Shown piece after piece: positions 26,869-35,107 of a stretch of 64,000 nt of DNA. The notes beneath the pieces were generated by a model. It was given only the letters and a program-made list of their open reading frames with translations, ran no database searches and was not told where the DNA came from. Where the stretch lies: assembly GCA_964638715.1 (NCBI GenBank), contig CAZWZF010000001.1, forward strand, positions 62,001 to 126,000, written 5' to 3'. A program made the translations under genes and the position numbers. The DNA comes from JBAXQQ01 sp037131695. GTDB lineage: Bacteria; Armatimonadota; Hebobacteria; CAIYQO01. Every line of letters begins with the position of its first letter. Position 1 is the stretch's first letter.

Positions 26869-27792
26869 CTAAATATCCACATCAATTCGAGATGTGCTTG
26901 GCATCATATTAACAATTGGTGTTGATTTATGGTCTTTAACTCGTGCTAACCCAGCGAACTCTCCTGAAATATAGACTTTAAATGTCCCTTCTTCTGGTTC
27001 TACCGTTATTGGTGCACCATGTGTCCAACGCCATCTCACATCAGGTGAAATCTCTACTGAAGGAAAAATATCAAGTCCAATATCAGGAGACATTACACAT
27101 TCAATACCTTTTTCACGCCACATCTCGCCAAGCTCTTCAATACTCATAGCAGTCGCAAGGGTGAATCCCCCAACGCTGGTACGCAATAAAAATGCCAATG
27201 TCCCGCCTACTCCCAATTTATCTCCTAAATCACGAGCTATACTGCGTATATAGGTACCGCGTCCACAGGTAATATCGACTACCCAACGCGGATATTTACC
27301 AGAGGTAAATGATGTTGAAACAATGGATTTGACTTGAACTTTGCGTGATAATGCTGCGAAATCTCGACCTTTACGAGCTAAATCATAAGCACGTACTCCA
27401 TTTATCCATACAGCGGAATGATTAGGCGGACATTGGTCAATTTCACCAATCATTGTTGAAGCAGCTTTAATGCAATCTGCCTCTGTAATTTTAGAAGCAT
27501 CACCGCAAGTCACGATATCGCCTTCTGAATCGTCTGTATCTGTATTTATCCCTAATAATATCTCAGCACGATATGATTTCCAGCCATTATCCAAATATTC
27601 CACTAAACGTGTCGAATGTCCACACATTAATGGCAATACCCCTGCTGCGGCTGGATCCAAAGTACCGGTATGCCCTACTTTGCGTATACCAGTCAACCGT
27701 CTGACTCGATACACAACATCATGTGATGTTAATCCTGGCGGTTTTATTAAATTCAATGCCCCATTTATTTCAATACCTTTTCTCATCACCAT
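26869..27792 (-). CDS. truB: tRNA pseudouridine(55) synthase TruB
   Basis: TruB makes pseudouridine 55 in the T-loop of nearly all tRNAs. The 307-residue protein has the leading NLIKPPGLTSHDVVYRVRR, the catalytic Asp46 in GHTGTLDPAA, the CGRGTYIRSIARDLG motif and a C-terminal PUA-like part. A second in-frame ATG 6 nt downstream could be the true start, because TATAATG overlaps the first. Of interest, the one tRNA in this window has C and not U at position 55. Confidence 0.96.
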   Translation of the reverse strand: MVMRKGIEINGALNLIKPPGLTSHDVVYRVRRLTGIRKVGHTGTLDPAAAGVLPLMCGHSTRLVEYLDNGWKSYRAEILLGINTDTDDSEGDIVTCGDASKITEADCIKAASTMIGEIDQCPPNHSAVWINGVRAYDLARKGRDFAALSRKVQVKSIVSTSFTSGKYPRWVVDITCGRGTYIRSIARDLGDKLGVGGTLAFLLRTSVGGFTLATAMSIEELGEMWREKGIECVMSPDIGLDIFPSVEISPDVRWRWTHGAPITVEPEEGTFKVYISGEFAGLARVKDHKSTPIVNMMPSTSRIDVDI

Positions 27793-27848
27793 TATATTTA
27801 GACATCATCTCTTCAAATCCTGCATTTAACTTGCGGGTGAATTGTTTA

Positions 27849-27878
27849 TTGACAAATCTTGTTAAAAGATAATATATT
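27849..27878 (+). promoter_or_regulatory. Sigma-70 promoter before a small exported ORF
   Basis: -35 TTGACA (perfect), 18-bp spacer, -10 TATATT. It ends 12 nt before the ATG of the 92-residue ORF, implying a very short leader. Confidence 0.6.
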
Positions 27879-27889
27879 AGTTTAAGAAA

Positions 27890-28168
27890 ATGAAAAACTA
27901 TACAATTATAAAACTTTATATAAACTTAATTTTTACATTCATATTGATAATAAATACGATTTGTATTGGTGTCTCTTTTCATACCCATACTGAATCTACA
28001 TCTATATGCATTGAGCAAATTGATTACGATGATTACTGCGATGTTTCAACATCAGAATTAATATATACAAACCAGATACATAACGAAAAATCAAACCAAT
28101 GTTTTACATACAAACCTTTGATCAGCAAGTATATTAAAACAAATATCTTCCAACCTCCAAAATATTAA
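27890..28168 (+). CDS. Small membrane or exported protein, unknown
   Basis: A 92-residue ORF that I do not recognise. Residues 8-28 form one hydrophobic segment (KLYINLIFTFILIINTICIG), then a polar part with FHTHTES, three Cys and a terminal FQPPKY. A near-consensus promoter directly upstream and separation from the divergent truB favour a real gene, but the ribosome site is weak. It could also be the 5' part of a transcript leading to the zf-TFIIB gene 112 nt downstream. Confidence 0.5.
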   Translation: MKNYTIIKLYINLIFTFILIINTICIGVSFHTHTESTSICIEQIDYDDYCDVSTSELIYTNQIHNEKSNQCFTYKPLISKYIKTNIFQPPKY

Positions 28169-28280
28169 ATCTGAAAACATTAAAAAAACACCAATTACAA
28201 TCTGAGTAAATAATATATTTAGTTATTTACGAATTCAGCTATTACGTTCATCAACATAAATTTCAAATAAGGAGACAACA

Positions 28281-28652
28281 ATGATATGCCCAGTCTGCGG
28301 AGATAAACTTCGCACAATTGACCGCTCAGGAATAGAAATAGACATCTGTCCAAGTTGTAAAGGAATTTGGCTTGACCGAGGTGAGTTGGATAAATTACTT
28401 GATATTGAAACAAAGTCAACTGAAGTACCTATTCGTCAAAATGTAGTATCAGACCAACCTGAACCAATGCAACAATCACGACGGATAGAAAAGCCTTACC
28501 ATGACCATGATGACCATGATGATTACGATGAGCATGACCGTAAAAACCAAAAATATGATTCACATAGTTCAGACCACGGTATTAATAATAATCGCAAGAA
28601 AAAAGGATCGTGGTTAGGTGATATTTTAGGTGGTATTGGTGGAGATGATTAA
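28281..28652 (+). CDS. zf-TFIIB-type zinc finger protein with His/Asp-rich region
   Basis: A 123-residue protein with a zinc ribbon C3-x2-C6...C23-x2-C26 (CPVC and CPSC) followed by KGIWLDRGELDKLL, the hallmark of bacterial zf-TFIIB proteins. Residues ~68-98 are unusually rich in His and Asp (DHDDHDDYDEHD), and the tail is GSWLGDILGGIGGDD. An AAGGAG ribosome site precedes the ATG. The role of the family is unknown; the acidic-histidine stretch could bind metal ions. Cytoplasmic. Confidence 0.88.
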   Translation: MICPVCGDKLRTIDRSGIEIDICPSCKGIWLDRGELDKLLDIETKSTEVPIRQNVVSDQPEPMQQSRRIEKPYHDHDDHDDYDEHDRKNQKYDSHSSDHGINNNRKKKGSWLGDILGGIGGDD

Positions 28653-28667
28653 TTTATAACTATGCAG

Positions 28668-28699
28668 AATTGGCTCTTGTAGAAATACAAGAGCCAATT
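28668..28699. terminator. Perfect 14-bp hairpin between converging genes
   Basis: AATTGGCTCTTGTA-GAAA-TACAAGAGCCAATT, a perfect 14-bp stem with a GAAA tetraloop, between the zf-TFIIB and HEAT genes. The position fits a shared terminator, although the T-tract on either side is poor. Confidence 0.65.
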
Positions 28700-28702
28700 A
28701 TA

Positions 28703-30508
28703 CTATCGGCCTACCAATGCTTGTTTAGCATTTTGGCGTACAAGGATATTCGAATCATTTGCTGCTTTTTTCAAAGCAGCTTCAACTTCAGGTTTATCAA
28801 TGCTATTAGCTAATGCTACAACAGCAACACTTCGTACTTCATTTGAAATTTTTCGGAATGGACTTAAAAATGGTGGATATAATATTTTCAATAACAAATC
28901 GCGTGCTTCATCACAATTAAAAAATCGTAAAGATAAGCATGTTGCCATCAATACTTCTTCAGTTTCGTTTCGACCTGATTTGCCTGACAAAATCTTTATC
29001 AGGTAATCAAGTAGTTCTGGCTGCGGATTAACACCTATTAAAGATGCAGCACGAGCACGTACAGTCGCGTTTTCATCTTTTAATCCACGCATAATATATA
29101 ATTGAGCATTTTCACCAGATGCTGTAACAGCAGTAATAAGTGCTTGTTCACGAACTCGATAATCGGGATGTTCTACTTTTTCGCTAACAACCGATAATTG
29201 GCTTTCACTAATATAACCATTTAATATTTCAAGTAAAGTTCGATAAACGTACCATATCTGGGGCTTACGCAATTCAAGGTATAATTCTGGCAAATGCGTC
29301 GGTAAAATCGATCTGATAAACTCTAATAAAATAGCCCTTTCCTGCATATTATTATTATTTGTCAAAAAATCAACAATCATTTTATATGATTTTTTCCCAA
29401 GTGCATCAATTACATTTGACGCATGAGTAAAATCTTCAGATGAATTATTTGAATTTTGTGCTAATTCAAGCAGATTTACATGTGTAGATAATTGATCTAC
29501 TACTTTTGAATAATCAGAACGCAATTCAGGTGATTCAGACTTTTCTAATTTTTCTTTTACAGGTTTTACCAATTCCAAAGCTTTGTCTAAAGTACCTTCA
29601 TCTATTAAATCCTGCATTCTATGTGCAAGAATTCCAATAGCTTCTGTAACTACAGTCGTGTCTGGTTCTTGTAATATTACCTCGGTAATAAACGGATCAA
29701 TTCTTTTTGCGTCCTCATTAGTTAATTCTTCAAAATGACTATCCAACCATCTTGCCAAAGCTGCTAATATCTTGCGGCGAACTATTGGGGCACTGCTTAC
29801 ATATTGCTTTAAGTAGATTTCCCAATCAGCTTGATTTAAACTTTCTAACTCCATTGCATCTTCTGTATCATTCAATGCGCTATTGTCTCCAGTTTCACCA
29901 CTTTTTGCGACAGTATCAGAAACAACTGATTTCCCGCTTGCTAAAACAGTTGCCGCTTCGCTTAATTCAGCTATTGATTTTGCATGACCTTTCATAGCCA
30001 CTTCAATATGTTGCAAATTTAACTTTTCAACAACGTAATTAAAAGGCGTATTGTCTAAATCAGAATTATATGTACCAAGGCATACTAAAAAATTCTCAAC
30101 TTCACTTTCAGTAACACCTGCCTTATACGCAATAGCAGTAATACCGGCATCATTCATAATCCGCTGCATATCGGAAAGCATTCGTGCTGATTGTCGTGGC
30201 AAACCTAAACCATTAACACCGATATCACTACCATTGTTTGTAATCAACAATTCTTTTGCCTTAGACCACAATTCATTCATAAATGAAATTGCATCATTTA
30301 ATGCTAATCTAACCGTCGCACTTTGTGGCGGGTATAATCGGAGTTGCGCCATGGCTGCTCTAATGGCAATTGCACAGTTAATATAATCCTGCATATTTTC
30401 GGATTTACTTGCATTAATATCGGTTGTACCGGTATTATTTACAGGCGAATCATGCGTATAACGATGTTGAGTATTTAGTTGTTCTTCATTGCTGCTATAT
30501 TCTGTCAT
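28703..30508 (-). CDS. HEAT-repeat protein
   Basis: A 601-residue cytoplasmic protein. A polar, low-complexity start (residues 1-38) is followed by a helical domain (about 40-190, QDYINCAIAIRAAMAQLRLYPP) and then a superhelix of HEAT-like repeats to the end; the clearest are PDYRVREQALITAVTA, NATVRARAASLIGVNPQ and the final NILVRQNAKQALVG. Such arrays act as protein scaffolds. No enzymatic domain is present. Single gene. Confidence 0.85.
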   Translation of the reverse strand: MTEYSSNEEQLNTQHRYTHDSPVNNTGTTDINASKSENMQDYINCAIAIRAAMAQLRLYPPQSATVRLALNDAISFMNELWSKAKELLITNNGSDIGVNGLGLPRQSARMLSDMQRIMNDAGITAIAYKAGVTESEVENFLVCLGTYNSDLDNTPFNYVVEKLNLQHIEVAMKGHAKSIAELSEAATVLASGKSVVSDTVAKSGETGDNSALNDTEDAMELESLNQADWEIYLKQYVSSAPIVRRKILAALARWLDSHFEELTNEDAKRIDPFITEVILQEPDTTVVTEAIGILAHRMQDLIDEGTLDKALELVKPVKEKLEKSESPELRSDYSKVVDQLSTHVNLLELAQNSNNSSEDFTHASNVIDALGKKSYKMIVDFLTNNNNMQERAILLEFIRSILPTHLPELYLELRKPQIWYVYRTLLEILNGYISESQLSVVSEKVEHPDYRVREQALITAVTASGENAQLYIMRGLKDENATVRARAASLIGVNPQPELLDYLIKILSGKSGRNETEEVLMATCLSLRFFNCDEARDLLLKILYPPFLSPFRKISNEVRSVAVVALANSIDKPEVEAALKKAANDSNILVRQNAKQALVGR

Positions 30509-30651
30509 TCTTATTCAACTCTTTGCGATTGATTAATACATAAATTATTATGCCACAAACAATGGTATATTACAATAATTACATGAAAAAAATATGTTTT
30601 TACAAAAATATTATCAATTACAGATATAAATGCTGTTAAAAAGGAGAAAAA

Positions 30652-31299
30652 ATGTTCGGCTTATTAAATGAAACTGAGGTAAGAGTATTAGCATCATTGG
30701 CAGAGAAATCTGTAACAACACCAGAATATTACCCGTTAACATTGAATGCACTTGTAAATGCATGCAACCAGAAGTCAAATCGTGAACCTGTAGTCGAGTA
30801 TCAAAGCGGTATTGTTGGCGATGCGTTGGATTCATTGAAAGAACGTGGCCTTGTTCGAGTTCGATTAGGTGATGGCAGAGTTCCAAAATATCAACATTAT
30901 TTTGAAGAAGGATATAAAATAAACTCTAAAGAATTGGCAATCTTGTGTGAATTAATGCTGCGTGGTCCGCAAACTGGTGGAGAATTAAGGACACGTACAG
31001 AAAGATTTAATGAAAATATGGAGCTTTCTGAAGTAGATACTATTCTGCAATCAATGGCAAGCAGAGAATTTCCTTTAGTAATTAAATTACCGAAACAACC
31101 AGGCAGACGCGAAAATAGATACATGCATTTATTAGCAGGTGACCCGCCAGCCGAAATGTTAGCAGGTACTGATATACCAGAGTCAATTATCAGACCATCA
31201 GACCGTATAGCCGCACTGGAAGCAGTTGTAGAAACATTAAGGAATGATTTAAATGCTTTAAGAGAAGATTTCGATAAACTTAAAGCTGAGTTGGGTTAA
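30652..31299 (+). CDS. YceH/UPF0502 (DUF480) family protein
   Basis: A 215-residue protein with the UPF0502 pattern: LNETEVRVLASLAEKSVTTPEYYPLTLNALVNACNQK split over the first winged helix, KSNREPVV, a second winged helix (about 85-160) with LMLRGPQTGGELR, and a C-terminal coiled coil (RIAALEAVVETLRNDLNAL). The double winged-helix architecture suggests DNA binding, but its role is unclear. A strong AAGGAG ribosome site precedes the ATG; it stops 1 nt before the convergent spoIID-like gene. Confidence 0.92.
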   Translation: MFGLLNETEVRVLASLAEKSVTTPEYYPLTLNALVNACNQKSNREPVVEYQSGIVGDALDSLKERGLVRVRLGDGRVPKYQHYFEEGYKINSKELAILCELMLRGPQTGGELRTRTERFNENMELSEVDTILQSMASREFPLVIKLPKQPGRRENRYMHLLAGDPPAEMLAGTDIPESIIRPSDRIAALEAVVETLRNDLNALREDFDKLKAELG

Positions 31300-32562
31300 T
31301 TATTTGTCAATTTTTCGCAGTGTAGTACCGGGATAATAAAATTTTAATATTTTCTCAAATCCCCATCCGGCATCTGCCCTGCCTGCCGCACCGGTTTGGC
31401 ACATCCCTACCCCATGACCATATCCTGCGCCACGAAGGATAAATACCACCGGTATGCCTGATTCATCACGGTAACAATCTATTACAAAACATGATGATTT
31501 CAAACCTCCAAATGCGCGCCTTATATTACTTTCTCTATCAATAACTATAGCTTTGTCAATGCTTTTTAATGTTAATTTAGTAATCCTGCCTGAATTTCCA
31601 CGTTCAGTAATTAAAACATCAGTAATTTTACCTACTTGATATTCAACAGGCAGGTTTTTTTCCAGTTCTTCTCTTGTTATTATTTTGGTCCAACGATAAT
31701 TTTCTACACGCTCATATTTCGGCTGCAAACAAAATGACAATTTAAAATTAGTACAAAAATCTGTCCAGTATGAAGTAGATTCTTTATCCGCATTTCTTTC
31801 AAAAACCATGTCAGATACTGACTGGAGATAAGGAACATTATTCCCCCAGGCGCAATTGGCAGATTCGGTCCAACCACCACAATTGCTGCTAAATACAGTA
31901 TCGGCAAGTTGATTCTTGTATGTTAAAGTCATTCCTGTTGTAGCTTCTATTGCTTTATTAACAGTATTATCTTCCATTTTCATGCCGCCATACACTTGAA
32001 AACGAGTCGTGTCATCCATATCAAATCCCAAAGCTTTCATTTTACCACGACTACGTTCTGCATAAGTTCGCGCCGCCACAGCTTGTGCTTTTAACGCTTC
32101 TAATGGATAACTGCCATTCATTTCTGCTCTGACAACACCACGCAAGTAATCTTCTTCACCCACGATATTAATAATATTTAACGCTACCGGGGTAAAATCA
32201 ACTTCCATATAGCCCCGATATTGACGGGCATTCTTAATATCATCTACATAAATTGAAGTAAACGCTGTATCAGTTGAATCTACTGGTGGTTTAGGGGTAA
32301 GTGATACCGGGGATTTACTAATAAATAATAGTTTTCCTTCTTTTTCTGATACTGCTATACCCTCTTTTAAATATGCACATGTTAAGGTTATTTCAGTATC
32401 AACAAGAATTGTTTTTTTCTCATCAGCATTGCTAACTTCTATTGGATAGTTTGAAGATATATAGATGATAGGTTGATTTAATTTAAGACCAATACGTAAT
32501 TCATTTTGCGCAAAAATTAAAGATCCTATTAAAAATAATAGATATACAACTAAAATACGCAA
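31300..32562 (-). CDS. SpoIID/LytB-domain protein
   Basis: A 420-residue exported protein with signal peptide (MRILVVYLLFLIGSLIFAQ). It contains the SpoIID core: EDYLRGVVRAEM, ALKAQAVAARTYAE with the catalytic Glu region, and the end motif GAGYGHGVGMCQTGAAG. SpoIID-type enzymes are lytic transglycosylases acting on stem-peptide-free glycan in the wall. No sporulation genes are around it, so general wall turnover or LytB-like amidase enhancement is more likely. Follows the LysE-type gene by 30 nt. Confidence 0.9.
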   Translation of the reverse strand: MRILVVYLLFLIGSLIFAQNELRIGLKLNQPIIYISSNYPIEVSNADEKKTILVDTEITLTCAYLKEGIAVSEKEGKLLFISKSPVSLTPKPPVDSTDTAFTSIYVDDIKNARQYRGYMEVDFTPVALNIINIVGEEDYLRGVVRAEMNGSYPLEALKAQAVAARTYAERSRGKMKALGFDMDDTTRFQVYGGMKMEDNTVNKAIEATTGMTLTYKNQLADTVFSSNCGGWTESANCAWGNNVPYLQSVSDMVFERNADKESTSYWTDFCTNFKLSFCLQPKYERVENYRWTKIITREELEKNLPVEYQVGKITDVLITERGNSGRITKLTLKSIDKAIVIDRESNIRRAFGGLKSSCFVIDCYRDESGIPVVFILRGAGYGHGVGMCQTGAAGRADAGWGFEKILKFYYPGTTLRKIDK

Positions 32563-32592
32563 ATAAAATTACCTCTGTTTAATTATTCCACA

Positions 32593-33243
32593 TTACATTT
32601 TTATCATACCGTAAAATAAAGCAAAGATACCAAATCCAAAGAATACTACAGAAAGAATACGATTTATAACAATTTGTGTTTCTTCTGATAACCGGTGGCC
32701 AATGAATGCGACTGTCATTGATAATAAGAGCCACCATGACATTGAGCCGGTAAAGATACCACTTAACAATAAAATTCCATCAGTTTGATTCTTTATTTTT
32801 TCCATGTGAAAAAGAAGAAGCAAGGCTGCGCTGCCTAAAATGGTGAAAGGATTGCCAGCAACCATGACAAACGTGACAACATATGAAAATAACGCTGAAC
32901 GAATAGGATTATGCGGTGTTTTTTCTGTTTTTGGTTTGTTATGCCACATTTTAATAGCAGCACCAATAATCAATAAAAATGTAACACACAACGCCTGAAC
33001 TTCATATCTTTTGAAAAAATCACCAAAATATGTTGAAGAAGATGCAGCGATAAAAGCACATAAGGCATCAGCAGATGCCGCCCCTAAACCAACCAGCAAT
33101 CCTGCCCATTTACCGCGGGCTAAAGTGCGCTGCATACACATCGCGCCCACAGGTCCTAATGGCATTGCTAACACTAACCCTATTAAAGCATATTGAAAAA
33201 ATGAAATTATATATAAAATTTTAGGATTTATAACAAGTAACAT
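32593..33243 (-). CDS. LysE-family transporter
   Basis: A 216-residue inner-membrane protein with about six helices and the LysE/RhtB opening YALIGLVLAMPLGPVGAMCMQ, then RGKWAGLLVGLGAASADALCAF. These export amino acids. It lies 3 nt after the OlsB-like gene, so it may handle the amino acid used for aminolipids, though this is only positional. No regulator of the usual LysG type is nearby. Confidence 0.88.
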   Translation of the reverse strand: MLLVINPKILYIISFFQYALIGLVLAMPLGPVGAMCMQRTLARGKWAGLLVGLGAASADALCAFIAASSSTYFGDFFKRYEVQALCVTFLLIIGAAIKMWHNKPKTEKTPHNPIRSALFSYVVTFVMVAGNPFTILGSAALLLLFHMEKIKNQTDGILLLSGIFTGSMSWWLLLSMTVAFIGHRLSEETQIVINRILSVVFFGFGIFALFYGMIKM

Positions 33244-33246
33244 TAA

Positions 33247-34206
33247 TTATTCTTTCGTTTCCACGCCATGATATTTGAGGAATGAAATAGTACCTTCATT
33301 ACCAAAATATCTCCTTAGAAGACGCGGCTCAGTTGTAGCAAGGTCTACTAATACCATAGCATCTAATGAATCATTAAAATCCGGGTCAATATTAAACCCG
33401 AGCATTTTACCACCCATTTGCAGATATTGTTTTACCAGAATAGGAATACTTCGTATCCCCCCTTCTCTTTCTTTAATCAATTTGTCTAATTCTTCCAATG
33501 TCTTTACACCAGAAAGGCATGACTCAAGACATTCGCTACCTACTGACGCGCAAAAAGTCATTGGATTGCGAGGTGATACATTACCAGCTAAATTTTCATT
33601 AAGATGATTTGCTTCTAAAAATGATACCATCATCTCTTTTGATGTCGTATCATAGCTATTCGAAATGCTTACAGGTCCAAACAGGTTGCGATACTTCGGA
33701 TTACGAACAACAAATTGCCCGATACCTTTCCATAATAGCATTAAGGGACTGTAATTACGCTGATATTCCTGCCGTATGAATGAACGCCCTAATTCAACAG
33801 AAGGATTTATCATACTGGTCAGCTTTTCATCAAAATTAAATAAAGTACTGGTATATAGTCCTTTGATGCCATGTTTTTCGATTATCTCATCAGCAGGACC
33901 TAAACGGTAACCACCTACCAGTTCATTAGCATCATGATTCCACAACAATAGGTGATAATAATAATCATCATACTCATCCAGATCAAGTGACTTACCGGTA
34001 CCTTCACCAACACTGCGAAAAGCTGTTTCACGTTGCCTTCCAACTTCATGCATAATAGATGGTATTTGCTCAGCTTTTGAAAGATATACAACAAATCCAC
34101 CTGAATCAACCATTTTAGCATCTATTGGCAGATTCTGTATTTCAGATATTAATTCTGAAATCGGTTTTGGATCAGCTACTGGAATCGTATATTCTTTGTT
34201 AATCAC
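33247..34206 (-). CDS. OlsB-like N-acyltransferase (GNAT, COG3176)
   Basis: A 319-residue protein with the pattern of the OlsB/GlsB 'putative hemolysin' family: RQRETAFRSVGEGTGKSLD, LDEYDDYYYHLLLWN, VGGYRLG, ELGRSFI and LMLLWKGIGQFV. Members join a 3-hydroxyacyl group from acyl-ACP to the amino group of ornithine or glycine, the first step of ornithine/glycine lipid synthesis. Start codon is GTG, supported by GGAG in the end of the previous gene. It is 3 nt after the O-acyltransferase-like gene, the natural partner for the second step. Confidence 0.85.
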   Translation of the reverse strand: MINKEYTIPVADPKPISELISEIQNLPIDAKMVDSGGFVVYLSKAEQIPSIMHEVGRQRETAFRSVGEGTGKSLDLDEYDDYYYHLLLWNHDANELVGGYRLGPADEIIEKHGIKGLYTSTLFNFDEKLTSMINPSVELGRSFIRQEYQRNYSPLMLLWKGIGQFVVRNPKYRNLFGPVSISNSYDTTSKEMMVSFLEANHLNENLAGNVSPRNPMTFCASVGSECLESCLSGVKTLEELDKLIKEREGGIRSIPILVKQYLQMGGKMLGFNIDPDFNDSLDAMVLVDLATTEPRLLRRYFGNEGTISFLKYHGVETKE

Positions 34207-34209
34207 GTA

Positions 34210-35049
34210 TTATTTCTCCGCATTATCAGCCAGTGATATAGTTTTTTCTCTTAAATAACTGGCCAGTTTATCGTCTTCTGTAAAACTTTTTATTGTTTCG
34301 TATGGCACTTTGTCGCCAATTCTTACATTAATTGTTGTACCATGCAATCGCAAGGTTTCATGCATTAATAAAAATGTCCTAAATATTGGATTAATTAATC
34401 CAGCAAAATTGAAAAAATTGCTATTTCCACCTTCAATAAAAACCGGTACTACATCAACTTTTGCTGCTCGTATTATACCGCCTACATTTGTTATCCATGG
34501 TGATTCAATAGCTTTCTTATCTTTAAAACTGGTCCAATGCGCAACTTCGCCTGCCGGAAAAATCGCTAATTTGCCATCTCCACGAGTAAATCGCAATGCT
34601 TCCAATAAAGGACGAGTATTTTTTTCTTTCGCCTTTGTACCACCGAATGGATCAACTGGTATGACATAATCACGTGCTGCCGGCATTTGATGCAACAGAA
34701 AATTTGCCAGAAACTTATAGTTTATCTTTGCACGTGCTAATAATGCGCCTATGATGACACCATCCATCATTCCATGTGGATGATTTGAAGTTATAATTAA
34801 TGATTCAGATCCCTGCAATTTTAATAAATCAGAATCTGACACATTCAATTTTACTTCAAAAGCATCTAATACACGAGAAAAAAAGTAATAAGAATCACCT
34901 TTTGCCCCTTGTTGATAATAATAATCGATTTTATCTAATCCAATTATTGTATCTGCCAAACGCAGTACTGGCAACATATATTTCGGGTACTTTCCATTTA
35001 ACATCGAGGCTAATGTCAGCACACGATTGGAATATATTTTAACAGGCAT
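34210..35049 (-). CDS. PlsC/GlsA-like O-acyltransferase
   Basis: A 279-residue lysophospholipid acyltransferase-fold protein. It has NHPHGMMDGVIIGALL (the longer His-x5-Asp motif of the hemolysin-type branch), VIPVDPFG, LAIFPAGEVAH with the conserved EGT-like site, and VPVFIEGGN. This branch often pairs with OlsB-like proteins and supplies the second, O-linked fatty acid of aminolipids. The gene is directly upstream of the OlsB-like gene. It could instead acylate lysophosphatidate; a separate classical PlsC is also in the window. Confidence 0.82.
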   Translation of the reverse strand: MPVKIYSNRVLTLASMLNGKYPKYMLPVLRLADTIIGLDKIDYYYQQGAKGDSYYFFSRVLDAFEVKLNVSDSDLLKLQGSESLIITSNHPHGMMDGVIIGALLARAKINYKFLANFLLHQMPAARDYVIPVDPFGGTKAKEKNTRPLLEALRFTRGDGKLAIFPAGEVAHWTSFKDKKAIESPWITNVGGIIRAAKVDVVPVFIEGGNSNFFNFAGLINPIFRTFLLMHETLRLHGTTINVRIGDKVPYETIKSFTEDDKLASYLREKTISLADNAEK

Positions 35050-35080
35050 TCACCCTCACTCGTATTTCGTAAAGAATACA

Positions 35081-35089
35081 ATTATAGCA
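35081..35089 (-). promoter_or_regulatory. Extended -10 promoter of the aminolipid genes
   Basis: TGCTATAAT on the minus strand, a perfect extended -10, in the gap between mlaD and the PlsC/GlsA-like gene. It would allow acyltransferase, OlsB-like, LysE and SpoIID genes to be transcribed separately from mlaD. Confidence 0.5.
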
Positions 35090-35107
35090 CAATTTAGGCA
35101 AGAGTAA

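Noticed and set aside
28281..31299. zf-TFIIB, HEAT and YceH genes as a defence island
   Set aside because: No nuclease, NTPase effector, toxin or other defence domain is present, and the genes are in separate transcripts.
31300..32562. SpoIID-like gene as evidence of sporulation
   Set aside because: SpoIID/LytB domains occur in many non-sporulating diderms, and no other sporulation gene is present.
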